Source of the DNA: Promethearchaeota archaeon
Lineage (GTDB): Archaea > Asgardarchaeota > Lokiarchaeia > Sigyniarchaeales > SOKP01
Direction: 5' to 3'
NCBI GenBank assembly: GCA_016839705.1
Contig: JAEOTR010000062.1
Coordinates: 1-64,000 of the forward strand
Length of the DNA: 64,000 nt
Position numbers and translations under genes: made by a program. Positions 37,055 through 45,848 of the stretch are shown here, piece by piece. The notes beneath the pieces were generated by a model. It was not told the origin of the DNA and searched no databases. It saw only the letters and a list, made by a program, of their open reading frames with translations. Position 1 is the first letter of the stretch. The number at the start of each line of letters is the position of its first letter.

Positions 37055-38128
37055 TTAACTTTTAATAGTTTTAAAAATACCTGCGGGAGTAACCCTTTTA
37101 TAATCCGTAAAACCGGCTTCTTTCAGCCAACTTTTAAGATCTGGAAGTGAAAAGAATCCACATACATTCTCATGTGCTCGAATCATGATATCCATATAGG
37201 GTGTTTGGAGTGGTTTTGTACCCTGACAACCAAAAAATAATCCTCCTGGTTTAAGGACTCTTCCAATTTCCAAGATTGCTTTCCTAGGATCTGATGTCCA
37301 ATGTAATATTTGCTGTAAAAATACAACATCAAAAGTTTCATCAGGTATTGTTAATTCTTCAGCTTTCATTACAGCAAATTCTGGATAGTTATGATCACTT
37401 AGATCAGGTAAAATTTTATTCCGAGCTACTTTTTGAATAGTTTCTTCAAGAATTGTTCTGAATTGTGCTTTAGCAGTTTCAATAAAGCTTTCGACAGGGT
37501 CAGTTGCTACGATATCGGCATTTCCCTTTAATTTTATCCATATTTCTGCTGTTTCTCGACCAGATCCACAACCAATGTCGAGGATCTTTTTTCCAATCAA
37601 ATTTTTTGGATTGATAATGGCAAAACTAGAATTTCGTAATGCAGTGTATAATTTATGTGTAAGAGCTTCATCATAATCAAACAAACTAGGTCCAGGCTCC
37701 CCTAGTTCCTCAATAAAATTTATTGATCCTCCTGACATGCGATTAGGAATTGCTTTCGCAAATTTTTGGGGAACTTTGCTTGCTTTGTAGATTCTTTCAA
37801 AATCATGAATTGTTAGTAGATCATGTAAAGTTGGTAAATCTGCATCTGGATTTTTTTGATATGTATCCTCTTCTTTCGAATAAAAGATAAGCTTAGCTTT
37901 ATCATCTCGCACTAAGTTAAGAAGCTCTCGAGTATAAGGAATATCCTTATAACCAAAATGACTTAATATCTCATCATATGTTTTGGGTGCTTCAATAAAC
38001 TCAAATAATCCTTCTGTTTTTAAAATATCTAAAACAAAAAACCGATTTAGTTTCTCAAATTTTTTTCCTGTGCTGGCAACAGGACCCATCTGAGTAATTA
38101 ATGTAAACCAAACCTTTAAATTGCCCAT
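37055..38128 (-). CDS. SAM-dependent methyltransferase with N-terminal winged-helix-like domain
   Basis: 357 residues. Residues about 25-100 (VLDILKTEGLFEFIEAPKTYDEILSHFG) look like the dimerisation/winged-helix domain of O-methyltransferases. The Rossmann domain has KILDIGCGSGRETAEIW (motif I), ADIVATDPVESFIETA, FDVVFLQQILHWTSDP and VLKPGGLFFG. Small-molecule methylation is expected. ATG at 38128 has a GAAGAGGT site directly upstream. The 7TM-longin gene lies 48 bp upstream on the same strand. Confidence 0.82.
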   Translation of the reverse strand: MGNLKVWFTLITQMGPVASTGKKFEKLNRFFVLDILKTEGLFEFIEAPKTYDEILSHFGYKDIPYTRELLNLVRDDKAKLIFYSKEEDTYQKNPDADLPTLHDLLTIHDFERIYKASKVPQKFAKAIPNRMSGGSINFIEELGEPGPSLFDYDEALTHKLYTALRNSSFAIINPKNLIGKKILDIGCGSGRETAEIWIKLKGNADIVATDPVESFIETAKAQFRTILEETIQKVARNKILPDLSDHNYPEFAVMKAEELTIPDETFDVVFLQQILHWTSDPRKAILEIGRVLKPGGLFFGCQGTKPLQTPYMDIMIRAHENVCGFFSLPDLKSWLKEAGFTDYKRVTPAGIFKTIKS

Positions 38129-38176
38129 ACCTCTTCACCAAATCATTAATTTTTTTTAAACTCTTTTATATGTTTT

Positions 38177-39256
38177 TTATAAAGCAAATGACATATACTT
38201 CTCTACGGTATTATTAAAATGAGGGAATTTGGTAATTTCTCCTTTAAAATTCTTTAATACGTCATAGAAATGAATTTCAAATAATATTAGAAGTCTCTGT
38301 AAAATCCTATTTAATTGAGCAGTATGTCTTTCTGCAACCATTACCGCTTGTACATAAAATCCACGGGCTATAATTATTTTTCTAGGACCCATATCCATGG
38401 TTTTTAGATATCTGCAACCTACAATCGATTCCTGCATACAAGCATTCACAGCAGTCATTAAGCTGCTGAATAATTGAGGTCTATTAATCCTACTTCCTTT
38501 AGTAAAGTCGTAATAATGTAATAAACTTCCTGACGCAGTCTCCATAAACCCGATTGCATAGATTTTGATTGGGGAGGCTATTAAACTTGAAGGGAACCTT
38601 ACAATTGATAATGATATCAATAACAATCCCCCTAATACAAAAATCAAGAATGAATAAGTGGGAATAAAATCGATAAGTAAAGATAACACTAAAGCAACAC
38701 TTGATGAACCAGTTACAATCCAACCGATAAAAAACAATTTTAGATTGTTTTTTACTTTCGGATCTCTACTTGTAAGGAATAACCTATTTGTAAATGATAT
38801 TAATTCATATATTACAAAAATCATTAATGCTCCAATTAAAAACATCAACGCAGGATGGAAATTCATCATCCACAGGCCCACATCTGCATTCCATTCAATG
38901 TTATAAAAAGTTCCTGTCAAATATAGTGTAACTATAGCACCAAGTAATCCAGATACTATATGAGTGCTAAATTTATACAGGTCTCCCTTAGACAATTTTA
39001 TTGCTAAATAAAGGAAGTAAATGCCAACCCAAGTAAGAGTAAAAGTAGCGATTTGGATTATTCTTATAAACTCTTCAGCAAGTTCCAAGGTGCCAGCGGT
39101 CAATGCTAATGTTGCAAAAATTAAAAAGAAGATACCAAAAAAATAAAGCAGGATTGTTTTAAAACGCAATCTAAAATATGAATATAAAATTGTTATTGAA
39201 CAAACTAATATACTTATTGATGTAATAATTCCTATTATGAAGTTTATGTTGATCAT
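38177..39256 (-). CDS. Seven-helix membrane protein with C-terminal longin/roadblock-like domain
   Basis: 359 residues. The first about 225 residues form seven hydrophobic helices like the 7TM sensor domains (7TMR-His/MASE type) of bacterial signalling proteins. After them comes a soluble part of about 130 residues: IYAIGFMETASGSLLHYYDF, then LFSSLMTAVNACMQESI and an RILQRLLILFEIHFYDVL helix. That strand-helix-strand order with a sGlsA-type helix resembles the longin/roadblock-like domains abundant in Asgard archaea and used as platforms for small GTPases. A membrane receptor that signals through a GTPase platform is an attractive inference. No kinase or cyclase domain. Confidence 0.6.
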   Translation of the reverse strand: MININFIIGIITSISILVCSITILYSYFRLRFKTILLYFFGIFFLIFATLALTAGTLELAEEFIRIIQIATFTLTWVGIYFLYLAIKLSKGDLYKFSTHIVSGLLGAIVTLYLTGTFYNIEWNADVGLWMMNFHPALMFLIGALMIFVIYELISFTNRLFLTSRDPKVKNNLKLFFIGWIVTGSSSVALVLSLLIDFIPTYSFLIFVLGGLLLISLSIVRFPSSLIASPIKIYAIGFMETASGSLLHYYDFTKGSRINRPQLFSSLMTAVNACMQESIVGCRYLKTMDMGPRKIIIARGFYVQAVMVAERHTAQLNRILQRLLILFEIHFYDVLKNFKGEITKFPHFNNTVEKYMSFAL

Positions 39257-39619
39257 CAGTTAGATGTAAAATGTCCCTATACCTATATTAAAATCTGTAA
39301 TATCCAAGAAATAATTTCTTAATCACATTAAACATCACATTTTAAGTATATATATCTATAGCAAAATAACACAAATTTAGGATAATGCAACATAAATAAA
39401 AATTTTTTATGCAGACCAATAGTTCATATTTTAACATTTCATTTTCAATTATCACCATTACTATTCTTAGCTTGTTCGTAATATCATAAATTAATTAGAA
39501 AGCCTTCTACTACATTTGAAAATTTTTTTTTCCTACCCAAACATTTATATATGAATACGATTTTATATCTTTTACAGTAAAAAAAGTTTTTACCATAAAA
39601 TAATTATTATTTGATTGAT
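39257..39619. other. Divergent intergenic region with TATA-like elements
   Basis: 363 bases between the 7TM-longin gene and the winged-helix gene. It contains several T/A tracts and one clear TATA-like box (see 39544-39551). No open frame or RNA gene is visible. Confidence 0.4.
39544..39551 (+). promoter_or_regulatory. TATA-like promoter box for the winged-helix/ARPP-1 operon
   Basis: TTTATATA preceded by the purine/A-rich sequence CCCAAACA resembling a BRE. It lies 76 bp before the ATG at 39620, giving an expected transcript start around 39575 and a leader of about 45 bases. Archaeal promoters have this form. Confidence 0.45.
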
Positions 39620-40024
39620 ATGGCAAAGAAAATAGAAGAGAAAAAACAAAAGAAAAAACCTATATTTGAAAAGGTTGGCATTGTATTTAGAAACCCCGTA
39701 AGGGCGGATATTATGCGAGAACTCTCAGAACGTCCACAAAGACCTAAAAATATTGCGGAGAATATTGGCATCCAAAAGCAGAGTCTGAACTATCATTTAA
39801 ACGCTCTTAAAAAAGGAGGGCTAATAAAATCTCATACTGAAGAATTGTCAGAAAAAGAAATACCTAAAGAAAGAGGGACAAGAATAAATGGAATTGGAGA
39901 AGAAGGGAAAATTCAGGTTACTTATGGGGTCGAACTAACTGAAAATGGTAAAGATGTAGTAAATCAATATATTGATCCACTTTATGAGGAAGAAAGTGGA
40001 GATAAGGAAGAAAAAATAAAATAA
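39620..40024 (+). CDS. Winged-helix transcription regulator (ArsR-like)
   Basis: 134 residues from the ATG at 39620; a TTG three codons upstream is possible. After a Lys-rich N-terminus, residues about 20-75 are a winged helix: FRNPVRADIMRELSERPQRPKNIAENIGIQKQSLNYHLNALKKGGLI, the last part being the recognition helix and start of the wing. The C-terminal tail is acidic. Followed by the ARPP-1-like gene 21 bp downstream, so it likely regulates its own operon. Confidence 0.82.
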   Translation: MAKKIEEKKQKKKPIFEKVGIVFRNPVRADIMRELSERPQRPKNIAENIGIQKQSLNYHLNALKKGGLIKSHTEELSEKEIPKERGTRINGIGEEGKIQVTYGVELTENGKDVVNQYIDPLYEEESGDKEEKIK

Positions 40025-40045
40025 ATAAAAAGGAGGAATGTTAAA

Positions 40046-41104
40046 ATGAAAAATGAAAGTATCCAATTAGTAAAATCAGTTTTTGAAAATCCCTTAAGTT
40101 ACTTTAAATTAGGAACAACTCAAGTTCATGAGAATATGACAATTATCCCTATCATTGTTCAGAATGAAAAATTTATTGAATTCATTAACATTAAAGAAGC
40201 TGAAGAATTAGAATTAGTTGAAATAATTGAAACTGATACAGTAAATCAATTGGAAGTTATTAATAAGAGTAATAAGCAAGTTTTAATTCCATTCGGGATG
40301 ACAGTTCACGGTGGAAAGCAAGACAGGACCATTTGGGAACCAATATTATTACCCGTAGGAGGTAAACAAAATGTATTCAAGGATGAATATGAAACAATGA
40401 ATCAAAAACTTATCAGCCCTAATCAAAAATATAATATCCCTGCTAAATGTATAGAGCAATCAAGATGGAATTACACAGGAAAACACGGATTTAAATCTAC
40501 TAACCAGAGATTGCATCCTAATGTCGCATTTGAGTCAATATCTTCAGCAGGTCAAGGTGCAGTATGGGGAGAAATACAAGCTCATAGATCAGAAATGAAA
40601 TATGCGGTAGGTGTTGCTCCAACTCAAAGCTATCTTGATATGACCAAAAATATTGAAAAAGAAACGGAAAAAATAATTAAAAATTTCGAAAATGTAAACA
40701 ATCAATGTGGAGTGGCAGTGTTCATTAATGGTGAACTTATCGGGATTGAATTCTATGCAAATCCAAACGCATGGAAGACTATGAGCAAAGATATTCTTAA
40801 AGCATTTTCAATCGAAGCTCTAAGATTTAAAGATAAACCTAGTACCAATGACATTTCCGATTTTCATAATGTATTTCTAAATTTATTACACAAATTATCT
40901 TTAGAATATTCAACAAGAAAAGGTGTTGGTCTTGGAAATGTTGTAGAATTTACTTCTAAGGATAATAAGTGGCGGGGAATTACCTTGGTTCACGAAGAGA
41001 ATTTAGTACAATTCTATCTGGTCTCAAAAAGAGGAGGTTATCGAGGGGAATCACATTCAGAAATACAATTTCAAACCAATGTAGCCCAAAGATATACAAT
41101 CTAA
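40046..41104 (+). CDS. ARPP-1 (DUF6569)-like domain protein
   Basis: 352 residues, strong GGAGGA ribosome site at 40032-40037. The segment QVLIPFGMTVHGGKQDRT followed by IPAKCIEQSRWNYTG is the hallmark of the ARPP-1 domain (consensus: GE-x-GAKQNR then VPVSCVEQGRW). The family has no known catalytic activity; members occur in bacteria and archaea beside rhodanese, phosphatase or ADP-ribosylglycohydrolase genes. A second half (about 210-352) has alternating strands and helices. Pairing with a winged-helix regulator points to a response function, but the signal is unknown. Confidence 0.7.
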   Translation: MKNESIQLVKSVFENPLSYFKLGTTQVHENMTIIPIIVQNEKFIEFINIKEAEELELVEIIETDTVNQLEVINKSNKQVLIPFGMTVHGGKQDRTIWEPILLPVGGKQNVFKDEYETMNQKLISPNQKYNIPAKCIEQSRWNYTGKHGFKSTNQRLHPNVAFESISSAGQGAVWGEIQAHRSEMKYAVGVAPTQSYLDMTKNIEKETEKIIKNFENVNNQCGVAVFINGELIGIEFYANPNAWKTMSKDILKAFSIEALRFKDKPSTNDISDFHNVFLNLLHKLSLEYSTRKGVGLGNVVEFTSKDNKWRGITLVHEENLVQFYLVSKRGGYRGESHSEIQFQTNVAQRYTI

Positions 41105-41122
41105 ATAAAATTATGTAATTTA

Positions 41123-41160
41123 AGAAAAATTGATTTAATAAAATTTTTCTCTTTTTTTTT
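41123..41160 (+). terminator. Hairpin plus T-run after the ARPP-1 gene
   Basis: AGAAAAAT (41123-41130) pairs with ATTTTTCT (41143-41150) around a 12-base loop, followed by C and at least nine T (41151-41160). It starts 18 bases after the stop codon at 41104, as expected of a transcript end. Confidence 0.5.
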
Positions 41161-41222
41161 CCAAGTTCTTTGAGCCAATATTTATTTTGATTTACCTGTG
41201 TTCTTGGAATATCATAGATGCT

Positions 41223-41627
41223 CTAACTAATCTGGGTAGCTTTTGTGTGTTTTTTCAAATATATTTTTTGGAGAATAAAACGACTTATTAAATAGCAAAG
41301 AATGACTGATACAGGTAAAACAATAAACAGTTTTATAATAGGAGAAAGAGGTATAAATGCAATTCCAAGGGATACAGGAATAACGACGAATGGATAAATG
41401 AGGTACATATGGAATGAGCTATCGGCTAAATTCTGTAGTATTTTTCCTTACTTGTTGAATTTTGCTTAAAAAATCTTAACTAACACAAAAATCATTCCCA
41501 TACACGCGATATTATCTACCAGTGCAAATATAAGAGCATTCAAATTGCTTCCTCCTAAAAAAACGTTAAAATCTGAATCGACCCCAAAAACAACAAAGAA
41601 ATACGTAAAAAATAATATTTTCTTCAT
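41223..41627 (-). pseudogene. Decayed acyltransferase-3 family membrane protein, C-terminal remnant
   Basis: One reading frame from an ATG at 41627 encodes FLGGSNLNALIFALVDN...MGMIFVLVKIF, then two in-frame TAA stops close together, then LADSSFHMYLIYPFVVIPVSL and the rest to 41223. These pieces match in order the last quarter of acyltransferase-3 proteins (GG-x-L-ALxxxxxxxG..., then LADSSYxxYLIHxPxVV and a final helix). The N-terminal three quarters are missing. Missing 5' part plus two stops in the same frame make a pseudogene the simplest reading. The intact family acylates exopolysaccharides or lipids. Confidence 0.7.
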
Positions 41628-41671
41628 ATAAATTATATAAATTATTTTTTCAAGTTTAAATCTATTTACTT

Positions 41672-42265
41672 TTACGTTTCTCTTTTATCTGCCGATCTTA
41701 CTATAAAGAAACCTATCAGCCCCCCAACGAAGAATGGAATAAGAATTTGTAACCATAGGAGATCAATTGGCAATAAATAAGTTGGAGGATCATGCTGGAT
41801 ATTAGGAGGGATCGTCCTTAAATAGTAGGAAAATGCAGAAGTAATCCAAAGATAAGCCCATGCTATAAAAGTGGCAATTCCTAACCATTTACAATTTTTA
41901 TATATTAGGGGTTTTTTGAAATATGATAAATACGTTTTCAAAACAATAACTACCAAAATAGCAAAATTAGGCCATACATGAAAGTTATAACTTAGATTTG
42001 CTATTTCAAATGGTGGCTCCCCAAAGAAAATTCCTCCTAAAAAACCGACCATTCCCGCAAATAACCCAAGAAAATATAATGTTGTTGCAAATCCCCCAAA
42101 CGCTCGATGAGATCTAAATAAAATATCGTTAGTTTTTAAAAGAGACCGTTTCTTCTTATAATATCCTGCGTAAGTTCCTGTAGCTGCTTGGACCGTCGCA
42201 CATAAACAACCTAACATTGTTATTATAGTATTGAATTCTGCCACAGAATATGTAAGTCCTGCCAT
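41672..42265 (-). CDS. Membrane protein with histidine-bearing helices (cytochrome b561-like?)
   Basis: 197 residues, about five helices. Histidines occur in SHRAFGGF (about 55) and SYNFHVWPNF (about 95) at helix boundaries, a placement resembling haem ligands of b-type membrane cytochromes; the small protein at 23922-24296 shows a similar layout. There is no signal beyond helix 1. The decayed acyltransferase lies directly downstream, and the S1P-lyase-like gene is divergent across 103 bp. Role unknown. Confidence 0.5.
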   Translation of the reverse strand: MAGLTYSVAEFNTIITMLGCLCATVQAATGTYAGYYKKKRSLLKTNDILFRSHRAFGGFATTLYFLGLFAGMVGFLGGIFFGEPPFEIANLSYNFHVWPNFAILVVIVLKTYLSYFKKPLIYKNCKWLGIATFIAWAYLWITSAFSYYLRTIPPNIQHDPPTYLLPIDLLWLQILIPFFVGGLIGFFIVRSADKRET

Positions 42266-42368
42266 AATATGGATAATTAAAAATTCTATTTGAAATTTAA
42301 TGGAATAAAGTTTTAATCGGTAAACAATTTATGAAATTAAAATAGTTTTTTTCGTTAAGTGAGTACAT

Positions 42369-43706
42369 ATGGTTAGACCTAAGATTATAATACCAGAAAA
42401 AGGAATTCCTGAAGAGGCTCTCCTGAAAGAAATGGAAGATCTTCGTGAAGAAGATACTAATTGGAGAGAAGGTAGGGTTTGGAGTTTAGTATATCATGCA
42501 ACAGATAAGCATACTGAAATGCTAAAGAAAGCCTATACAATGTTTTTCTCAAAAAATGCCTTAAGTCCAATTGCCTTCCCAAGTCTAAAGAAATTTGAGA
42601 CGGAGGTTATATCTATGGCTATAGATTTATTCAGTGGAGATAAAAGGTGTTGTGGGAGTATGACTTCAGGAGGAACTGAAAGTATTTTAATGGCTATAAA
42701 GACCTATAGAGATTGGGCTAGAGATAAGTTTCCAAATATAAAAGACCCGGAGATGGTATTACCAAGCTCAGCACATCCTGCCTTTGATAAAGGAGCAGAT
42801 TATTTTGGAGTAAAAGCAGTACGAATCCCCGTAGATGAAGAGACACATCGAGCAGATGTAAAAGCAATGGAAAATGCAATAAACGATAATACAATATTAA
42901 TGGTAGGCTCCGCATGTGATTTTCCTAGAGGGGTAGTAGATCCTATCTCAAAGCTTGCAACGATTGCTCAAGAACATAGTATTGGAATGCATGTTGACTC
43001 TTGCCTCGGAGGTTTTATGCTACCTTTTGTAAAAAAGCTTGGATATGAGGTCCCCGAATTTGATTTCTCAGTTCCCGGGGTTACTTCAATTTCTGCTGAT
43101 GTCCATAAATATGGTTATGGGGCAAAAGGGGCATCAACTATACTTTATCGAAAAGAAAGAGTTTGGAAATATCAATTCTCTGTATATACAGACTGGTCTG
43201 GTGGTATTTATATCTCTCCAAGCATGCGAGGAACTCGTCCAGGAGGAGCAATCGCAGCTGCTTGGGCTGCTTTAAGGGCTCTTGGAATGGATGGTTATCT
43301 AAACTTAGCAAAAATTGTGATGACTGCTTCAGAAGAATTGATGAAGGGAATTAATACTATACCTGAACTATACATTATTGGAAAACCCGTAATGAGTGTC
43401 TTTTCTTTTACTTCAGACACACTGGATATCTATAATTTAGGAGATCTCATGGATAAAAAAGGATGGCATTTAGATCGAATCCAATTCCCAAATGCATTAC
43501 ATATGATGGTAAATCCTCACCATGCGGAAGTTGTGGACACTTTTCTAGCAGATCTTAAATCCGCTGTTAGTGAAGTTATCGAACATCCTGAACAATCTTC
43601 TGACGGAGATGCTGCAATTTATGGTATGGTTGCTAGTTTACCTGACAGAAATAAAGTGAAAGACTATATCATTAACTTCTTAAAAAGCCAATATAAAATT
43701 AAATAG
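42369..43706 (+). CDS. Sphingosine-1-phosphate lyase-like PLP-dependent enzyme
   Basis: 445 residues. The order of motifs follows the S1P lyase (Dpl1/SGPL1) family: EGRVWSLVYH, then NALSPIAFPSLKKFETEVISMA, SMTSGGTESILMAIKTYRDWA, SSAHPAFDKGADYFGVK, HVDSCLGGFMLPF, GVTSISADVHKYGYGAKG with the PLP lysine at K247, and DWSGGIYISPSMRGTRPGG. These enzymes cleave phosphorylated long-chain bases into a fatty aldehyde and phosphoethanolamine. It lacks the N-terminal membrane helix of eukaryotic forms, like soluble bacterial ones. The SDR gene downstream (46 bp) may act on the aldehyde or ketone. Other group II decarboxylases are the alternative. Confidence 0.8.
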   Translation: MVRPKIIIPEKGIPEEALLKEMEDLREEDTNWREGRVWSLVYHATDKHTEMLKKAYTMFFSKNALSPIAFPSLKKFETEVISMAIDLFSGDKRCCGSMTSGGTESILMAIKTYRDWARDKFPNIKDPEMVLPSSAHPAFDKGADYFGVKAVRIPVDEETHRADVKAMENAINDNTILMVGSACDFPRGVVDPISKLATIAQEHSIGMHVDSCLGGFMLPFVKKLGYEVPEFDFSVPGVTSISADVHKYGYGAKGASTILYRKERVWKYQFSVYTDWSGGIYISPSMRGTRPGGAIAAAWAALRALGMDGYLNLAKIVMTASEELMKGINTIPELYIIGKPVMSVFSFTSDTLDIYNLGDLMDKKGWHLDRIQFPNALHMMVNPHHAEVVDTFLADLKSAVSEVIEHPEQSSDGDAAIYGMVASLPDRNKVKDYIINFLKSQYKIK

Positions 43707-43758
43707 ATCTATCCCAACTACATAATAAAACAAAAGAATAGAGTGATATCAAGTGCGA

Positions 43759-44583
43759 ATGAAAAATGAAACCGCTATTATAACAGGATCAACTAGCGGA
43801 ATAGGAAAACATATTGCGGAACTTTTTCTTCGAGAGGGATGTAAGGTAGCTATCTGTTCTCGTAAGGAAGAAAACGTTCAAAGAACACTTGAAGAATTTA
43901 AAAAGAAATATGGAGAATCTGTAATTGGGATGGTTTGTGACGTTACTGAACCATCTGTTATCGAATCATTGGTCGATGAAACCATTAATAAATTTGGTTC
44001 AGTTCGTATATTAGTGGCTAATGCGGGTGTAAATTTAATATATGGTCCTTTTGAATATATATCATTAGAGGAGGCTAATATGAATGCTAAAACGATCATT
44101 GAAATTAATTTAATCGGCATTATTAATACCGTAGCAGCGGTTTTACCACACATGCTCAAGCAAGGATATGGTAGAATAATAACTCTTTCTGGTGGGGGTG
44201 CCGAAAGACCGATTGAACACATGACCATCTACTCAGCTTCTAAGGGAGGTGTACTCGCATTTTCCAGATGCTTAGCAAAGGAGCTTGATAATAACGAAAA
44301 AGATATTAAAATTAATATATATAATCCTGGAATGATAGATACAAACTTAGCCACAAATGCGAAAGTTATTGAAGTTTGGAAAGATAAAGAAACCTACAAT
44401 CGTGAATTCGAATTACTTAGAACGCATGTGATGACAGATATCGAAGATAGTTGTAGTAAAGTTATCCCATATGCATTACCAACATGTAAAGATAACGGGA
44501 AATCTTTCAGAGGCTTTTCAGGAATGAAACTTGGAATGGGATTTAACAAAATCAGGAAGGAACTAAAGAAAATGAATCAATAA
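43759..44583 (+). CDS. Short-chain dehydrogenase/reductase
   Basis: 274 residues from the ATG at 43759 (a GTG two codons upstream is also in frame). Cofactor motif TGSTSGIG, NAG in ILVANAGVN, catalytic Ser in TLSGGG and Tyr-Lys in YSASKGG. PGMIDTNLA follows as in classical SDRs. The fold reduces ketones or aldehydes with NAD(P)H, or the reverse. Downstream of the S1P-lyase-like gene by 52 bp, so it may process a long-chain product; that link is inference. Ends 2 bp before the convergent acyl-CoA dehydrogenase stop. Confidence 0.85.
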   Translation: MKNETAIITGSTSGIGKHIAELFLREGCKVAICSRKEENVQRTLEEFKKKYGESVIGMVCDVTEPSVIESLVDETINKFGSVRILVANAGVNLIYGPFEYISLEEANMNAKTIIEINLIGIINTVAAVLPHMLKQGYGRIITLSGGGAERPIEHMTIYSASKGGVLAFSRCLAKELDNNEKDIKINIYNPGMIDTNLATNAKVIEVWKDKETYNREFELLRTHVMTDIEDSCSKVIPYALPTCKDNGKSFRGFSGMKLGMGFNKIRKELKKMNQ

Positions 44584-44585
44584 AT

Positions 44586-45848
44586 TTATAAAATTGAGAT
44601 CATATCTTTAATAGCTCTACTCACTAAATAGAGTTGTATGTTTCGAGCACCTCCTATTATCTCTTGAACTTTTGCAACTCCTAGTGCTCTATCAATCCTC
44701 AAGTTATCAGTAAACGCAATTCCACCACACAATTGTTGAGTTTCATAAGAAATTTTCTGAGCGAGATTTGATGCGAGATATTTCGTTCCTGAACTAAATG
44801 CGGCATTATATTTAACGAATTTTTGCTCCTCAAAGTGTTTTTTCTCAACAGTTTTATCATACTCTAAAGCTGACCTAAGACCTAATTCTGTTGCAGCCAT
44901 CAATTCAGTAAAATTCTGTGTCTGTGGAAAAGAAACTCCTTGAAAATCATAAATTGGTCTGTTGAATTGTGTCCTTAAATTTGTATAGATAAGACCTGTA
45001 ATTGCAGTTAACCATGCGATACCTAAACTAGATCCAATAATCGCACATCTTTCGGCTACAAGTCCAGAAAATAAATTTTTGTAGCCTTGCCCTTTAGCTC
45101 CTAGCACATTTTTTCGAGGTATTTTAACAGAATCAAAGAGAGTTTGACCAATTTCCACTCGTGGAACTGATTGTATACCTAGTCTGTTAGTGGTTAATCC
45201 TTCAAATTCTCTCTCAGCAATAGCTTGATACATTGATCCCCGAGGATCTGACACATCAGATACTCCATATACGATAAAATAATCTGCAACTGGACCGTTA
45301 GTGGTATATAATTTTTCTCCATTAAGAATAATGTAATCAACTCTATCAGAAACCTTCGTTTCCATGTTCACCGCATCAGAACCGTGTTTTCTTTCAGTAA
45401 TACAGATGCATCCGATCTTTTTTCCCGCCATTATTTGATTTAAGATTTCAAAAATCCTGTCACCTTTGCCGAATTGAAAAAGTGGATTCGCAAATATAAC
45501 ACCCGTCACCACTCTAGCCAAATCTAATTCAGGATCAACTATGGATATAGCCATAGCTAAAAGCATTTCATAGCGCATATTATATCTTTCACCATCGCCA
45601 TGAGGATTCAATCTCTGAACATAATTTCTTCTCCCTAAGATTGGAAACAGATTATAAACTTGTTCTTCTAGATTCATCTTAGGTTCGATTTCTTTTAGTA
45701 AAAATTGCTCTAATTCCTCTAAAAATTCCCGTTCTTCATCTGTTATGAGGGGAAAAATGAAATTATTAAAAATTTTGTAAATGTTTTCGGTCGTTAATTT
45801 TTTTTTAATTTCTTCATCTAGAATATCTACACCCGTTATCAGTTTCAT
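44586..45848 (-). CDS. Acyl-CoA dehydrogenase family flavoprotein
   Basis: 420 residues. FAD/substrate segments are CICITERKHGSDAVNMET and YTTNGPVADYFIVYG; RTQFNRPIYDFQGVSF begins the C-terminal helical domain, and AKVQEIIGGARNIQL near the end carries the Glu at the position of the catalytic base. It oxidises acyl-CoA to enoyl-CoA and passes electrons to an electron-transfer flavoprotein (not in this window). Its gene neighbours (SDR, enoyl-CoA hydratase, S1P-lyase-like) suggest fatty acyl breakdown. A weak TetR half-site occurs in the upstream region (46048-46053). Confidence 0.88.
   Translation of the reverse strand: MKLITGVDILDEEIKKKLTTENIYKIFNNFIFPLITDEEREFLEELEQFLLKEIEPKMNLEEQVYNLFPILGRRNYVQRLNPHGDGERYNMRYEMLLAMAISIVDPELDLARVVTGVIFANPLFQFGKGDRIFEILNQIMAGKKIGCICITERKHGSDAVNMETKVSDRVDYIILNGEKLYTTNGPVADYFIVYGVSDVSDPRGSMYQAIAEREFEGLTTNRLGIQSVPRVEIGQTLFDSVKIPRKNVLGAKGQGYKNLFSGLVAERCAIIGSSLGIAWLTAITGLIYTNLRTQFNRPIYDFQGVSFPQTQNFTELMAATELGLRSALEYDKTVEKKHFEEQKFVKYNAAFSSGTKYLASNLAQKISYETQQLCGGIAFTDNLRIDRALGVAKVQEIIGGARNIQLYLVSRAIKDMISIL

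Noticed and set aside
42718..43354. Short frames inside and opposite the S1P-lyase-like gene
   Set aside because: All lie within the strongly conserved enzyme and show no domain of their own.
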